The notes under the pieces are model-generated. The model did not search any database. It was not told the DNA's origin and was given only the letters and a program-made list of their open reading frames with translations. From assembly GCF_000473145.1 (NCBI RefSeq), contig NZ_KI421500.1, positions 1,860,225 through 1,924,224 of the forward strand: DNA of 64,000 bases. Direction: 5' to 3'. Each line of letters starts with the position of its first letter. Position 1 is the first letter of the stretch. A program made the translations under genes and the position numbers. This document shows positions 1 to 7,829 of this stretch, piece after piece. This DNA comes from Leisingera daeponensis DSM 23529 (lineage in GTDB: Bacteria; Pseudomonadota; Alphaproteobacteria; Rhodobacterales; Rhodobacteraceae).

Positions 1-317
1 CCCTGGTGCGACATGCAGACCTGGCGTTCAATAAACGACGTGCCCGGCAGATGCGCCCTGACCCCGGCAGGAACGTCCGCCGTGACCTTCTGGTGCAGAA
101 CATCCAGCTGCACCGGCCCGCCGGCCAGTGTCTCGCAGATCAGCGTGGCTGAGCCGTCCTGCACCAGCAGCATCTTTTTCCAGACAGCCGCCCATGCCGC
201 AAACGGGCTGCCGGCGGCCAGGCCATCGTCAAACCGCTTGCGCAGCAGCACTGCCTGCCGCCCGTTCGGGCTGGCGGGCAGCGTGCCCGCGCCCTGGTGC
301 TGACTGCCGGTGCTCAT
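1..317 (-). CDS. Partial gene, possibly chorismate-lyase-like (N-terminal part)
   Basis: An open frame runs leftward from an ATG at 317 off the window edge, giving about 105 residues with no stop. The visible protein has a low-complexity start, then a segment around MLLVQDGSATLICETLAGG and GTSFIERQV. That pattern (strand, D-G-S-hydrophobic, strand, then E-R-x-V) resembles the start of the UbiC/chorismate lyase fold, but the resemblance is weak and the C-terminal half is missing. It lies downstream of the stressosome operon on the same strand, about 150 bp beyond the response regulator stop, so co-transcription is possible. It could equally be an unrelated hypothetical protein. Confidence 0.4.
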   Translation of the reverse strand, partial: MSTGSQHQGAGTLPASPNGRQAVLLRKRFDDGLAAGSPFAAWAAVWKKMLLVQDGSATLICETLAGGPVQLDVLHQKVTADVPAGVRAHLPGTSFIERQVCMSHQ

Positions 318-469
318 GTGCTGTGACTTTCATTTCCCGATCCGGCGCAACCAATAACAGCACCGGCGCCGGGGTCAAACGGCTATGCTCCGGCGCCAGC
401 CGTGGAGGCGGCCCCGGCTGCCGCCCTGCGCCCCGCCGCCAACCGGGGCGCTGCAAGGCCCGCGGCGCA

Positions 470-862
470 TCAGTGCAGCAGCGACGCCGCTTCGGCCAGG
501 TGATCCGGCGACAGGGGCTTGCACAGGAATTTCTTGACCAGGGGGAACTTGGCCGCGCGCTCCAGATCCGCCGGATTGACCGTGGTGCTGACAATCACCA
601 CCACAGGCACCGGGTCCATGGCCTGGATCTGACCGGCGTATCTTTCCAGAAATTCGAAGCCGCTGATCGGCGGCATGTTGATGTCCAGGAAAATCAGTTC
701 CGGCGGGCGGCCGCCGTCTTGGATGAATTGCATCGCTGCCAAAGGCCCGTCAAACAGCTCCAAGTTATCGAACATCTGCGATCTGCTGATGATGCGTTCC
801 GCAAACTTCCGGTCCATCCGGTCATCATCAATGACGTAAACGACTTTATCACGGCTACCCAT
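470..862 (-). CDS. Single-domain response regulator (CheY-like receiver)
   Basis: This 130-residue protein is a receiver domain and nothing else. It has the acidic pocket D12/D13 (VYVIDDDRMD), the phosphoacceptor D60 in LIFLDINMP, a switch Thr near 93 (VSTTVNP) and the conserved Lys115 in FLCKP. There is no DNA-binding output domain, so it probably acts by protein contact or as a phosphorelay shuttle. The ATG at 862 was chosen because it overlaps the end of the upstream histidine kinase by 8 bp and gives a clean receiver N-terminus; a longer upstream frame adds only kinase-overlapping sequence. It is the last gene of the stressosome operon and the likely partner of the adjacent kinase. Confidence 0.9.
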   Translation of the reverse strand: MGSRDKVVYVIDDDRMDRKFAERIISRSQMFDNLELFDGPLAAMQFIQDGGRPPELIFLDINMPPISGFEFLERYAGQIQAMDPVPVVVIVSTTVNPADLERAAKFPLVKKFLCKPLSPDHLAEAASLLH

Positions 863-2033
863 CCTGCTTCTCCTCCAAATCCAGATCGACACTGAACGCC
901 GCGCCCTTCCCGGCCTCCGAAACAAGCTGAAGCGCCGTGCCATGGGCCTCTGCCACACGCTTGCAAAGGGCAAGCCCGATGCCGGACCCGGGGCATTGCT
1001 CATAGCGGTGCAGGCGTTTGAACAGATCGAAAACCCTGTCTTGCATGTCCTCCGGTATCCCAGGCCCGCTGTCCGACACGGTCAACCGCACCTTGCCCGC
1101 CGTTTCAGCCGGCGCACACTCGATCCGGACTGCGGGCCGCCGCCCGTCACTTCCGTATTTCAGTGCATTCGACAGCAGGTTTGTCAGCAAAACCCGGATC
1201 TGGAACGGGCTGCCCATTACCGCGGGCAACGGCCCCACCTGGATCTCTGCCTGCGAACTGGCGGCCAATGCGTCCATGTCCTTGAGGATCTGCTGCACCA
1301 TCTGCTGCAGCTCCACGCGCTCGGGTGTGAACTCATGACCGACAAATTTGGAGTAATCCAGCACATCATCGACAAGCTGGCGCATCCGCTGGGCGGTGCC
1401 GATCAGATCCGTGATCAGCTCCTGCGCCTCAGGCTTCAAATCCGCCTGAAAATCCTCCAGCAGAACGCCCAGAAAACAGTAAATCGTGTTGATCGGTGTC
1501 TTCAGGTCATGAGACAGCGCATAGGTGAAATTGGACTGGTCCTGGTTGGCCTGCACCAGCTGCCGGTTCTTGCTTTCCAGCTCTTGCGCGCGCAGGCGGA
1601 TCTCTTTCGTGCGCTTGCGGACCTCCCGGTCCAGCTCGTCCCGCTGGCGGGCCAGCTCGAAGGTGATGTCGCGCAATTCCTGCTCGACCCGGCGGCGCTC
1701 TGCGATTTCCTTTCTCAGGCTGGCCATGCCGCTGACGTAGCCGCGCAGCGCCATGTCATAGACTGCCACGCCTTCCAGGAAGAAATCCTCCGCCCGCTCA
1801 AAGCATTCGCTGCTGCTGCCCGCCGGAAGCAGGCTGTCGCGCAGCCCGGCAAAATGCAGCAGCCCGAAGTCGGGCAAGGGCACTTCCGCCTCCAGCGCAA
1901 GACGCGCCGTCTCATACGCCTCCGCCAGATGCTCAGGCTCTCCGCTTTGGAGATAGGCGGCCAAGGCTGTCTGATACCGCTGCGCCACCCGCGTCAAAGC
2001 CTCTTTCGCCGGGTGCCAGCCCACACCGGTCAT
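855..2033 (-). CDS. Cytoplasmic histidine kinase linked to the stressosome
   Basis: This 392-residue soluble kinase has no membrane segment. Residues 1-100 resemble the RsbU N-terminal domain that docks RsbT (helical, with YLQSGEPEHLAEAYETARLA). A coiled coil follows at about 105-165. The HisKA H-box is FTYALSHDLKTPINTI with H175. The HATPase domain shows the N-box LLTNLLSNALKYG, the G1 box VSDSGPGIP and the G2 box GSGIGLALCK. The RsbU-like sensor is the key clue: by analogy with Bacillus, RsbT released from the stressosome would bind here, but the output is a kinase instead of the PP2C phosphatase. It overlaps rsbX by 4 bp and the response regulator by 8 bp. RsbT control of this kinase is inferred from context. 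Confidence 0.88.
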   Translation of the reverse strand: MTGVGWHPAKEALTRVAQRYQTALAAYLQSGEPEHLAEAYETARLALEAEVPLPDFGLLHFAGLRDSLLPAGSSSECFERAEDFFLEGVAVYDMALRGYVSGMASLRKEIAERRRVEQELRDITFELARQRDELDREVRKRTKEIRLRAQELESKNRQLVQANQDQSNFTYALSHDLKTPINTIYCFLGVLLEDFQADLKPEAQELITDLIGTAQRMRQLVDDVLDYSKFVGHEFTPERVELQQMVQQILKDMDALAASSQAEIQVGPLPAVMGSPFQIRVLLTNLLSNALKYGSDGRRPAVRIECAPAETAGKVRLTVSDSGPGIPEDMQDRVFDLFKRLHRYEQCPGSGIGLALCKRVAEAHGTALQLVSEAGKGAAFSVDLDLEEKQDG

Positions 2034-2674
2034 GGGCGCCTCCGCTGATGGGAAACGGCAACAACCGTGCGGTCATCGTGGTCTTTGCCGTAAGTGGCAA
2101 GGCAGGAGGCGACCCACTCCGGCGGGGGGATGCGGGCGGTGGGGAGAGCATCGCGGAACCGCCGCGATACCCCGTCCGAGGCCAGGACCAGAACATGATC
2201 GGGCGGGAAAGGCTGGATTTGGGGCAGCACCCCGGGGAACTGCAGCCCCAGGGTTCCGCCCCTTTGCAGGATAGCGGTGCTGCCTTCACTATCGGGCGGA
2301 GGTGCGCAGATAACACCCTCGACATCCCCGACCGCGGCCCACTCGACGGCGCCGAGTTCAGGGTCTATCAGCGCCACGGCAAGCGCTGCGCCGCGTGTGC
2401 CCCGGACACGCTCATGCGCGGTTTCAAACACCTCCGAAATTGAACTGGCGGAGACGGTCGCAAGCGCTTCCAGGCAGGCGTTTGCAGCGGCCTGGGCGCC
2501 CTGCCCGCTGCCGACGCCATCTGCCAAGGCCACCATAAGCCTGCGGCCGGTCCGCCGCAGCAAATAGCCGTCGCCGCAAACAGAGCCCGCCGTCTTCGGG
2601 GCCTGCGCCGCGGCCCAGTCGATCCGGGCTCCGGTGTCAAAGGCGATGCTGCCGCTGTCTGCGCTTACCGCCAT
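2030..2674 (-). CDS. rsbX: RsbX-like PP2C-family serine phosphatase
   Basis: This 214-residue protein has a compact PP2C/SpoIIE fold. It shows CGDGYLLRR and MVALADGVGSGQGAQ (metal-binding Asp and Gly), VLVLASDGVSRRFRDAL and a terminal DHDDRTVVAV, which is the metal-coordinating D-D motif. There is no extra sensor domain, which fits RsbX rather than RsbU. In stressosome systems RsbX removes phosphates from RsbR and RsbS to reset the complex. The gene sits between rsbT (10-bp overlap) and the kinase (4-bp overlap). Family assignment is good; the specific substrate is inferred from the operon. Confidence 0.85.
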   Translation of the reverse strand: MAVSADSGSIAFDTGARIDWAAAQAPKTAGSVCGDGYLLRRTGRRLMVALADGVGSGQGAQAAANACLEALATVSASSISEVFETAHERVRGTRGAALAVALIDPELGAVEWAAVGDVEGVICAPPPDSEGSTAILQRGGTLGLQFPGVLPQIQPFPPDHVLVLASDGVSRRFRDALPTARIPPPEWVASCLATYGKDHDDRTVVAVSHQRRRP

Positions 2675-3081
2675 TTTATCACCGTCACGACAAGGCCCCG
2701 GCCGGGGTTCGAGCAGATATCGAACTCATCAACGATGCGCCGCGTTCCCGGCAGCCCAAGGCCCAGGCTGTTGCCGGTGGAGTAGCCGTCCTGCAAGGCA
2801 AGCTCCACGTCGGCCAGTCCCGGCCCCCGGTCCCGGGCGGTAACCTTTATGCCGGTCCTTGCACCGGCCCTGGCCGTGCAGATTTCGACTTCTCCCTCCT
2901 TGGCATAATTCACGATGTTCCGGGCCAGCTCCGATACGGCAGTTGCAATCAGGGCCTGGTCCGGCCTGCTGAACTCCAGCTCGTCAGCGAGCCGGCGCGC
3001 AAGCTGGCGGGCCGCCACCACATCGCTGTCACAGGAGACCCGCTGCAGCAGCACAGCGGGATCCGCTGCGGGCGCGTTCAT
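2665..3081 (-). CDS. rsbT: RsbT-like serine kinase / anti-sigma-type GHKL switch protein
   Basis: This 138-residue protein contains one GHKL ATPase domain. It shows the N-box TAVSELARNIVNYAK, the G1 box VTARDRGPGLAD and the G2-like GNSLGLGLPGTRRIVDEF, ending in VVTVIKW, as in RsbT. In the known system RsbT is held by the RsbR/RsbS shell, phosphorylates STAS residues on stress, and then leaves to activate a downstream partner. Here the partner is probably the kinase at 855-2033, whose N-terminus looks like an RsbT-docking domain. Its start overlaps the end of rsbS by 4 bp, so the two are translationally coupled. Confidence 0.9.
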   Translation of the reverse strand: MNAPAADPAVLLQRVSCDSDVVAARQLARRLADELEFSRPDQALIATAVSELARNIVNYAKEGEVEICTARAGARTGIKVTARDRGPGLADVELALQDGYSTGNSLGLGLPGTRRIVDEFDICSNPGRGLVVTVIKWR

Positions 3082-3434
3082 GGACGGTCTCGCAGAATGG
3101 CGATGCCGTGATCTAAGTTCAACGCTGTGGGGATGTTCTCCAGCTTGAGGCCAAGCAGCACCATCGCCATTGCGATTTCCGGGCGGATGCCCACTATTGC
3201 AATCTTTGCGCCGCGCAGCATGACCGACGCCGCGATATCGCTCAGCATCCTGGTGCCGAAGCTGTCGATCACATCCAGCAGGCTGACATCCAGGATGACC
3301 TTGGTCGCCGACAGGCGCGCAACCTCAAGCAAAATTTGGTTCTGCATCTCCTGGATGTCGCTGTCCGACAGCTCCTCCTGCACCGCTGCTATCAGCAGAT
3401 CGCCCTGGCTGATGATGGGGACACGCCGGACCAC
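3078..3434 (-). CDS. rsbS: RsbS-like STAS scaffold protein
   Basis: This is a 118-residue STAS domain. I chose the GTG at 3434, 1 bp after the rsbR stop, because the upstream ATG at 3479 would place 15 non-homologous residues inside rsbR. From the GTG the protein begins VVRRVPIISQGD, as RsbS proteins do. The phosphorylatable serine aligns with Bacillus Ser59: Ser58 in LLDVIDSFGTR. The second helix region (GIRPEIAMAMVLLGL) also matches the family. RsbS and RsbR together form the stressosome core that sequesters RsbT. Confidence 0.9.
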   Translation of the reverse strand: MVRRVPIISQGDLLIAAVQEELSDSDIQEMQNQILLEVARLSATKVILDVSLLDVIDSFGTRMLSDIAASVMLRGAKIAIVGIRPEIAMAMVLLGLKLENIPTALNLDHGIAILRDRP

Positions 3435-3435
3435 C

Positions 3436-4329
3436 CTAGCGCTCCAGAAGCTTGCGCGCGGTTTCAACACCCCGCTCAAGATCTCCCGCCGGGTTCAGCG
3501 CCTCGCCGGTCACGCCGATCTTGACCAGGGACTGCGCCACTTCGGCGCTGATGCCCGTCAGCACGGAATGCGCGCCCATCAGGCGGGTAGCCGTCATGGT
3601 CTGGATCAGATGATTGGCGACCATGCTGTCGACCGCAGCCACCCCGGTAATATCGAGCACCACCGCGCGGGCATTCTGCTCCCGGATTGCATCAAGGATC
3701 TGCATTGTCAGAAGCCGCGACCGGTGACTGTCGAGCACGCCGACCACAGGCACCAGCAGCAGCCCCGCCTGCAGGCGCAGCACCGGCGTCGGCAGCTCGC
3801 TCAACTGGCGTTCGCGCTGTTCGATCGCATCGCTCCGGGCGGCCGAGAAAGCTTCGATCGTCATGGCCTGATGGCACGCCGCCGCCTTGCGCAGCGCTTT
3901 CTCGGTCTCCAGCGCGCTGGCTTCGTCTTCGGCCTCCTGACGCAGCAGATCGCAGATCCGGTTGATGGCAAAGGTATAGAGGCCCAGATAGAAACTTGGC
4001 GAGATGCCATAGTTTTCATTGAACAGCCCGGCGCGCCTGCGGTCCTGAAAGGATTTCTGGTCGAGGCCCGCCTCAAAAAGCTCCAGCAGATGCCGCCGCT
4101 GCTCGTCGCGGACGTCCTGCATGCCGTGCGGAGGGCCATCGCCGCCGGGGCGGTCGTACCCGCCCTCGCGGCTGTAGAATTCTTCCAGGATCGCCTCGAT
4201 ATTCTGTTCGGCCAGAGGCAGCAGGCCGGACACCCGGACCCGGTCGTCCTGGCTTACATCGAACCACCCCCATACCTCCCGCAGCCCCTTGGACGGGGAT
4301 TGGAGTGTCGAAGAAATGACCTCGTTCAT
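3436..4329 (-). CDS. rsbR: RsbR-like stressosome sensor: globin-fold N-domain plus STAS
   Basis: This 297-residue protein has an N-terminal globin-like sensor (about 15-150) and a C-terminal STAS domain (about 180-290). The ATG at 4329 is preceded by a GAGGG ribosome site; an ATG ten codons upstream lacks one. The STAS phosphosites that are Thr171 and Thr205 in Bacillus RsbRA are both serine here: Ser235 in AVDSMVANH and Ser267 in EVAQSLVKIG. In globin-coupled sensors the proximal haem His lies in R-I-G-x-x-H before G-L-x-P. Here the same stretch is RAGLFNENYGISP, so Asn104 stands in the His position and haem binding by the usual ligand is doubtful. First gene of the rsbR-S-T-X-kinase-regulator operon. 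Confidence 0.88.
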   Translation of the reverse strand: MNEVISSTLQSPSKGLREVWGWFDVSQDDRVRVSGLLPLAEQNIEAILEEFYSREGGYDRPGGDGPPHGMQDVRDEQRRHLLELFEAGLDQKSFQDRRRAGLFNENYGISPSFYLGLYTFAINRICDLLRQEAEDEASALETEKALRKAAACHQAMTIEAFSAARSDAIEQRERQLSELPTPVLRLQAGLLLVPVVGVLDSHRSRLLTMQILDAIREQNARAVVLDITGVAAVDSMVANHLIQTMTATRLMGAHSVLTGISAEVAQSLVKIGVTGEALNPAGDLERGVETARKLLER

Positions 4330-4397
4330 GGCGCCCTCGCAACGATGGATATGCCCCACGAGAGTCCGGCGATATCCTTAACGAAGACCTAAGGGGC

Positions 4398-4628
4398 TCA
4401 GGAACCGTCAATAATTCGCCGTAAAATCAGTGCGTTGAAACTGGTTGCGGCCAGCCCGGGGATTGTCCCTCCCTGCGAGGCCAGCTGACGCCCCGGGTTC
4501 AGAGCCCGCCCCGCCCGCCGCGCCGGGCCGCCCTGCTCCAAATTGCACTGCGTGCGTTCGGGAAAATGAAGGAAAGAACCCGGCCAGGTTTGAGCTTCGG
4601 TCCTGCTCAGCACGGATGTTTCAGCCAA
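4398..4628 (-). CDS. Short reading frame conserved with the transposon right end (possible peptide)
   Basis: A TTG-initiated frame of 76 codons. Its first 29 codons match a frame at 39061 inside the transposon right end: both share VLSRTEAQTWPGSFL followed by F-P-x-R-T-x-C-N. Across the best-aligned block of about 24 codons nearly every nucleotide difference falls at a third codon position, the pattern expected of selected coding sequence. The rest of the frame is unlike the other copy and may be noncoding. No function is recognised. The stretch could also be a regulatory leader. Confidence 0.3.
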   Translation of the reverse strand: MAETSVLSRTEAQTWPGSFLHFPERTQCNLEQGGPARRAGRALNPGRQLASQGGTIPGLAATSFNALILRRIIDGS

Positions 4629-4800
4629 CAGGCGGAGCGGGCTTGTTCAGGCGAACCGGCCTCGTCAGCAGGCAAAGGGCAACCCAACCTAAGCCATTGT
4701 TTTAAAAAAACCACCGGCCGCGCCGCGGCCGGTGGTCATTAAACCCATGTCGGAATGGTCAAAGAACCCCCAAAATGGTCATTTTATCGCGGATCTCACA
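4540..4800. mobile_element. Solo right end of an older Tn7-like element (E1)
   Basis: This segment is a diverged direct copy of 38960-39237, the right end of the resident transposon. Reading leftward from 4800 it begins TGTGAGATCC. TnsB-like sites (TGACCATT on the minus strand) lie at 4774-4780 and 4754-4760, 20 bp apart, exactly the spacing of the sites at 39211-39217 and 39191-39197. A terminator hairpin and the VLSRTEAQTWPGSFL-coding block follow. Its predicted terminus would lie 22 bp from the nrdJ stop before the second insertion, against 20 bp for the resident element. I infer an earlier insertion at the same site. Its other end is not in this window, so whether it is a solo remnant or a larger element reaching left is open. 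Confidence 0.65.
4703..4735 (-). terminator. Rho-independent terminator in the E1 right end
   Basis: The two arms CCACCGGCCGCG and CGCGGCCGGTGG form a 12-bp GC-rich stem. It is followed on the minus strand by a run of seven T residues. It faces transcription coming from the nrdJ side. A matching hairpin occurs at 39135-39172. Confidence 0.8.
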
Positions 4801-4802
4801 AC

Positions 4803-4807
4803 AACTC
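4803..4807. repeat. Left target-site duplication AACTC
   Basis: The 5 bp AACTC directly abut the transposon's left terminal TGTCGG and are repeated exactly at 39238-39242 against the right terminal CCGACA. Five-base duplications are the hallmark of Tn7-type insertion. Confidence 0.92.
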
Positions 4808-4960
4808 TGTCGGTACCACTGAAAAAATGCCATTGATGCCCGCCCCCTCCCCGCAAGCCATTGTTTTTAAACAACCCATATCTGCGCGAATTTGGCCGGG
4901 GCGGCTTTTCTGCCATTTTCCACGGGATTATTTGCCATCGAAAGTTCCAGAAAAATGCCG
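4808..4960. repeat. Left transposon end with TnsB-like binding sites
   Basis: Starting at TGTCGG (4808), inward-facing copies of a (T/A)GCCATT core occur at 4828-4834, 4856-4862, 4911-4917, 4933-4938 (TGCCAT) and weakly at 4956-4960. The first is part of TGCCATTGATG, shared with the right end. This array of short repeats in one orientation is typical of TnsB-binding ends. The tniQ stop lies 192 bp inside the terminus. Confidence 0.8.
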
Positions 4961-4999
4961 CCCGAAGGCGGCAATCTGGGTGGTGCATGCGTTGGGAGG

Positions 5000-6850
5000 T
5001 CAGATTCCCAAGGATTCCGGCAGGTCAGCCCTTCGATACAGAATCGCGCCCAGGGTCTTCGGGTCGAAAGCCGGCGTCACTTCATGAGCTGCCAGCATCT
5101 GTTTCAACTGAGGCTGTTTGCATTTCGCCTCAATCAGAAGGCTTTTGAAGGTCACATACCTGCTGCGAAAGCAAGCCATGGCGGCGGGTGTGACCCATGC
5201 ATCTCCTTCGCCCGGAACGCTGACAGTTTTCAGAACCCTCTCGCAGAACTGGCCTGAGATCAGCCGCTTGCCAGCAACCGCTCCGATGCCCAGCATCATG
5301 AACGCAAGACCGGCACTCATGCCAGGCCGGCCCCGCGGAGTGAGGGATTTCACCTCCCGCGGATCGACCAGGAGGCCGCTGAGGCCGGGCTTTTTTTCCA
5401 GCCGCATGACACGCTGTAGCCGACCACCGAACACGGCCGAGAGGATCAGCTGAATCTTCTTCCGGCTGATTTCTGCACTTTTCGCCAGGCTGACCAAGTT
5501 TTCAGGCGCATCGGCGACAGGAGTGGCAATTCGCTCAATGCGGGCAAGAAGCGCGTCTACATGCTCACGGTCGACCGCCCGGCTGATCTTGCCCAGCTTC
5601 AGGCCACCGTCGTGCAACGGAGTTAGCAGCCCTTCGTCAATCAGAGCTGCAACCATGGGCCGGGACGCATTGAGAATTTTTGGAAGCAATGTGACCGCAA
5701 CAGCCCGTTTCATCTCTGCAGCTACCGCCTTGCCAATCTCATAGTCCACAAGCACATGGGAGGCCGGCCGCTTCGCTTCATCCTCTTGAATCACACCTTT
5801 CGCCCGCAGCACATCCTTGAAGGCGACATCATGCACGCCCTCAGACGCGGCCAGAGAAGCGATATTGCGGTGGCGCGGTTGCACCCCGGATTTCCCGAGC
5901 AGTGGCTGTCCTGCCTTCACATCAAAATTGTCCAGTATGTGCTCGCGCAGGATGCCCCGGATCGGTCCCGGTTCTTTGGACAATTTGGTCCGGGCAAGCC
6001 AAGAGTAGAGCATGCCGTAAGTCCTGTCCCGGATTTGGCACCTGGTTGCTGGGTGTCTCGCATCGGCCAGGATCACATCCAATGCCTCTCTAATGCTTGC
6101 CTGCCCTCCGGAAACATAAACCCATCCAGTCCGGCCCGCTTCATCCCATTCCAACTCTTTGAGGCCGCCGCCTTTTGCATCCGCACCAAACTTGAGCACT
6201 GCTCCCAATACCTCTGTGGCGCGGACCGCTTGTTCGATCCCCTGACCATCAAGCCACTCCGGCCCCTTGACACCATCAAGAAGCCCGATGACATAATCCT
6301 GAAGTGGCGACGGCGGACGTTTCGGCGATGACGCGGCCAAGGCAAGCAGCTCCGCACCTGTTTCCGGCACCAGCACCCGCAACTCCCGGGCCTTGTTGTC
6401 CCAGGCATCGCGCCTCCGCTGAATCAGGGGCAACTGATGGTGCGGGCAAATCCTGACCGGAGTAAATAGCCAGTTCAACCGCGCGCGCCGCCGCGCGTGG
6501 GGACGGTTTGCTCCGCTTTCATCTTCTGCAAGGCAGGCGGGGCAAAAGCGTGTTACGGCTCCCGTCATGAATTCCTTGGAAAAGACCTCACAACGCAGCG
6601 AAAAACGCATACGCCCCAGGCTGCGGATGGTGTTGTACTCCACTACTTTGTGGTCCTGACCGGCCAGTTCACACAGAGGCCTGATCGCGTCTGCATGCCC
6701 GCCCGCGAGCCGCATGAGCGGAACGTCCATGTCATTGAGGAACGGCCGGAGACCGCCACCAGTGTGGAAGGCGGCAAGACGCGCAGCCCAAGACAGCGGC
6801 GTCTCGCCGTGTGCAAACGAGAGAGAGGGATACAGCTTGTCCATGGTCAT
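5000..6850 (-). CDS. tniQ: TniQ/TnsD-like target-selection protein
   Basis: This 616-residue protein starts with the TniQ signature: LSWAARLAAFHTGG, then two zinc-ligand pairs FCPACLAED and RICPHHQLPLI about 45 residues apart. The remaining 450 residues, with helix-turn-helix-like stretches, are long for plain TniQ and fit TnsD-type proteins that read a specific chromosomal site. In Tn7, TnsD binds the 3' end of glmS; here the protein would recognise the 3' end of nrdJ, an inference from the insertion point. Its start overlaps tnsC by 4 bp. It is the last gene of the operon and the gene nearest the left terminus. Confidence 0.9.
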   Translation of the reverse strand: MTMDKLYPSLSFAHGETPLSWAARLAAFHTGGGLRPFLNDMDVPLMRLAGGHADAIRPLCELAGQDHKVVEYNTIRSLGRMRFSLRCEVFSKEFMTGAVTRFCPACLAEDESGANRPHARRRARLNWLFTPVRICPHHQLPLIQRRRDAWDNKARELRVLVPETGAELLALAASSPKRPPSPLQDYVIGLLDGVKGPEWLDGQGIEQAVRATEVLGAVLKFGADAKGGGLKELEWDEAGRTGWVYVSGGQASIREALDVILADARHPATRCQIRDRTYGMLYSWLARTKLSKEPGPIRGILREHILDNFDVKAGQPLLGKSGVQPRHRNIASLAASEGVHDVAFKDVLRAKGVIQEDEAKRPASHVLVDYEIGKAVAAEMKRAVAVTLLPKILNASRPMVAALIDEGLLTPLHDGGLKLGKISRAVDREHVDALLARIERIATPVADAPENLVSLAKSAEISRKKIQLILSAVFGGRLQRVMRLEKKPGLSGLLVDPREVKSLTPRGRPGMSAGLAFMMLGIGAVAGKRLISGQFCERVLKTVSVPGEGDAWVTPAAMACFRSRYVTFKSLLIEAKCKQPQLKQMLAAHEVTPAFDPKTLGAILYRRADLPESLGI

Positions 6851-7827
6851 GCCCTCTCCCTCTGCTTCCGCTTGCGTTTGACCCGTTTCCTGGGTTCTTC
6901 CTCCTCATCGGACGCATCCGGGTCGATCGTCCACCATTCCGGAGCCTCGAACACATTCTGGTCGAGCGCGCATCCCTCATCGAACGCCCAGGCTTCCGAG
7001 AAATGCCAGATATCCAGGGCCGCGTCGTCCTGGTTCAGCGCCTGCTCGATTGCCGCATTGATGGTCTCGATACAGCGTCCGAACCTGTAGCGGGAGGCAT
7101 GGAACAGCCTGTCGACCAGATCCTCCTGCTGAGGCGGCTCCAGTTCCGCGCGGGCGCAGTACTGCTCGATCAGGGCGGCGAACTGTTCCTTGTCTGTATG
7201 CACTGCGACCGGTTTCAGGTTGATGGTGGAAAACCGGCGCTTAACCTGCGCGTCCGTGCGGATGATTTCCCGGAGCCTTTCGGTGCCGGACAGGATCACG
7301 ATCACCGGGTGCTCCCCCTGCATCAGCGTCTTCACAGCCCTGAGGATCAGGTTCCGGTCGGCACAGAACAAGTCATGCGCCTCGTCGATCCACAGGACAG
7401 CGATGCCGAGCATGTGGAGCCGTTCACGGAACACCTGGAGCTGGCTCCAGACCTCACTGCGGCCGGACTTTAAGGGGTAGCCGCTGCGGGTCAAAAGCTC
7501 CTGCGTCACGCTCTTCAGAGTCGCGGGACTCGGCACCACTATATCCAAATACAGCGAATGCCCCTCCGGCTTCTGGGAGAACACGGGGTGACGGAAAAGG
7601 CCGCGCTGCACCAGAGTGGATTTGCCGCCGCCGGGCCCGTCGATCACCAGAATACCGCGCGTCTCTCCCGTGGAGGTGAAGCGCAAAGCCTCGGGCAGCA
7701 GTTTGCCCGAGGTATCGCGTTTCAGGAGCCGGTCGAGGTGGGACGCGAATTCCGCGTCCCTGGGAGATCCGACATGAAGGTTGCGCAGGGTTTCCAGCGT
7801 GTCGGCGATCTTTGCATGGTCAGTCAT
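6847..7827 (-). CDS. tnsC: TnsC/TniB-like AAA+ transposition regulator
   Basis: This 326-residue ATPase has Walker A GPGGGKST (about residue 65), Walker B VLWIDEAHDLF and sensor 1 VIVILSGTERL, all in the TniB/TnsC arrangement. In this family the ATPase forms filaments on target DNA and links the target selector (TniQ) to the transposase (TnsB). The C-terminus is strongly charged, with an acidic run then a basic run (DEEEEPRKRVKRKRKQRER), which suits contact with DNA or the partner proteins. The start lies 2 bp after the tnsB stop and the end overlaps tniQ by 4 bp. Confidence 0.93.
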   Translation of the reverse strand: MTDHAKIADTLETLRNLHVGSPRDAEFASHLDRLLKRDTSGKLLPEALRFTSTGETRGILVIDGPGGGKSTLVQRGLFRHPVFSQKPEGHSLYLDIVVPSPATLKSVTQELLTRSGYPLKSGRSEVWSQLQVFRERLHMLGIAVLWIDEAHDLFCADRNLILRAVKTLMQGEHPVIVILSGTERLREIIRTDAQVKRRFSTINLKPVAVHTDKEQFAALIEQYCARAELEPPQQEDLVDRLFHASRYRFGRCIETINAAIEQALNQDDAALDIWHFSEAWAFDEGCALDQNVFEAPEWWTIDPDASDEEEEPRKRVKRKRKQRERA

Positions 7828-7829
7828 GA

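Noticed and set aside
1933..2325. Minus-strand 130-codon frame inside rsbX
   Set aside because: Out-of-phase shadow of rsbX; no family features.
4748..4813. Left terminus of the resident element at TGTCGGAATGG (4749)
   Set aside because: It lacks a matching flanking duplication, and its sites point the wrong way; the terminus at 4808 matches the right end and has AACTC beside it.
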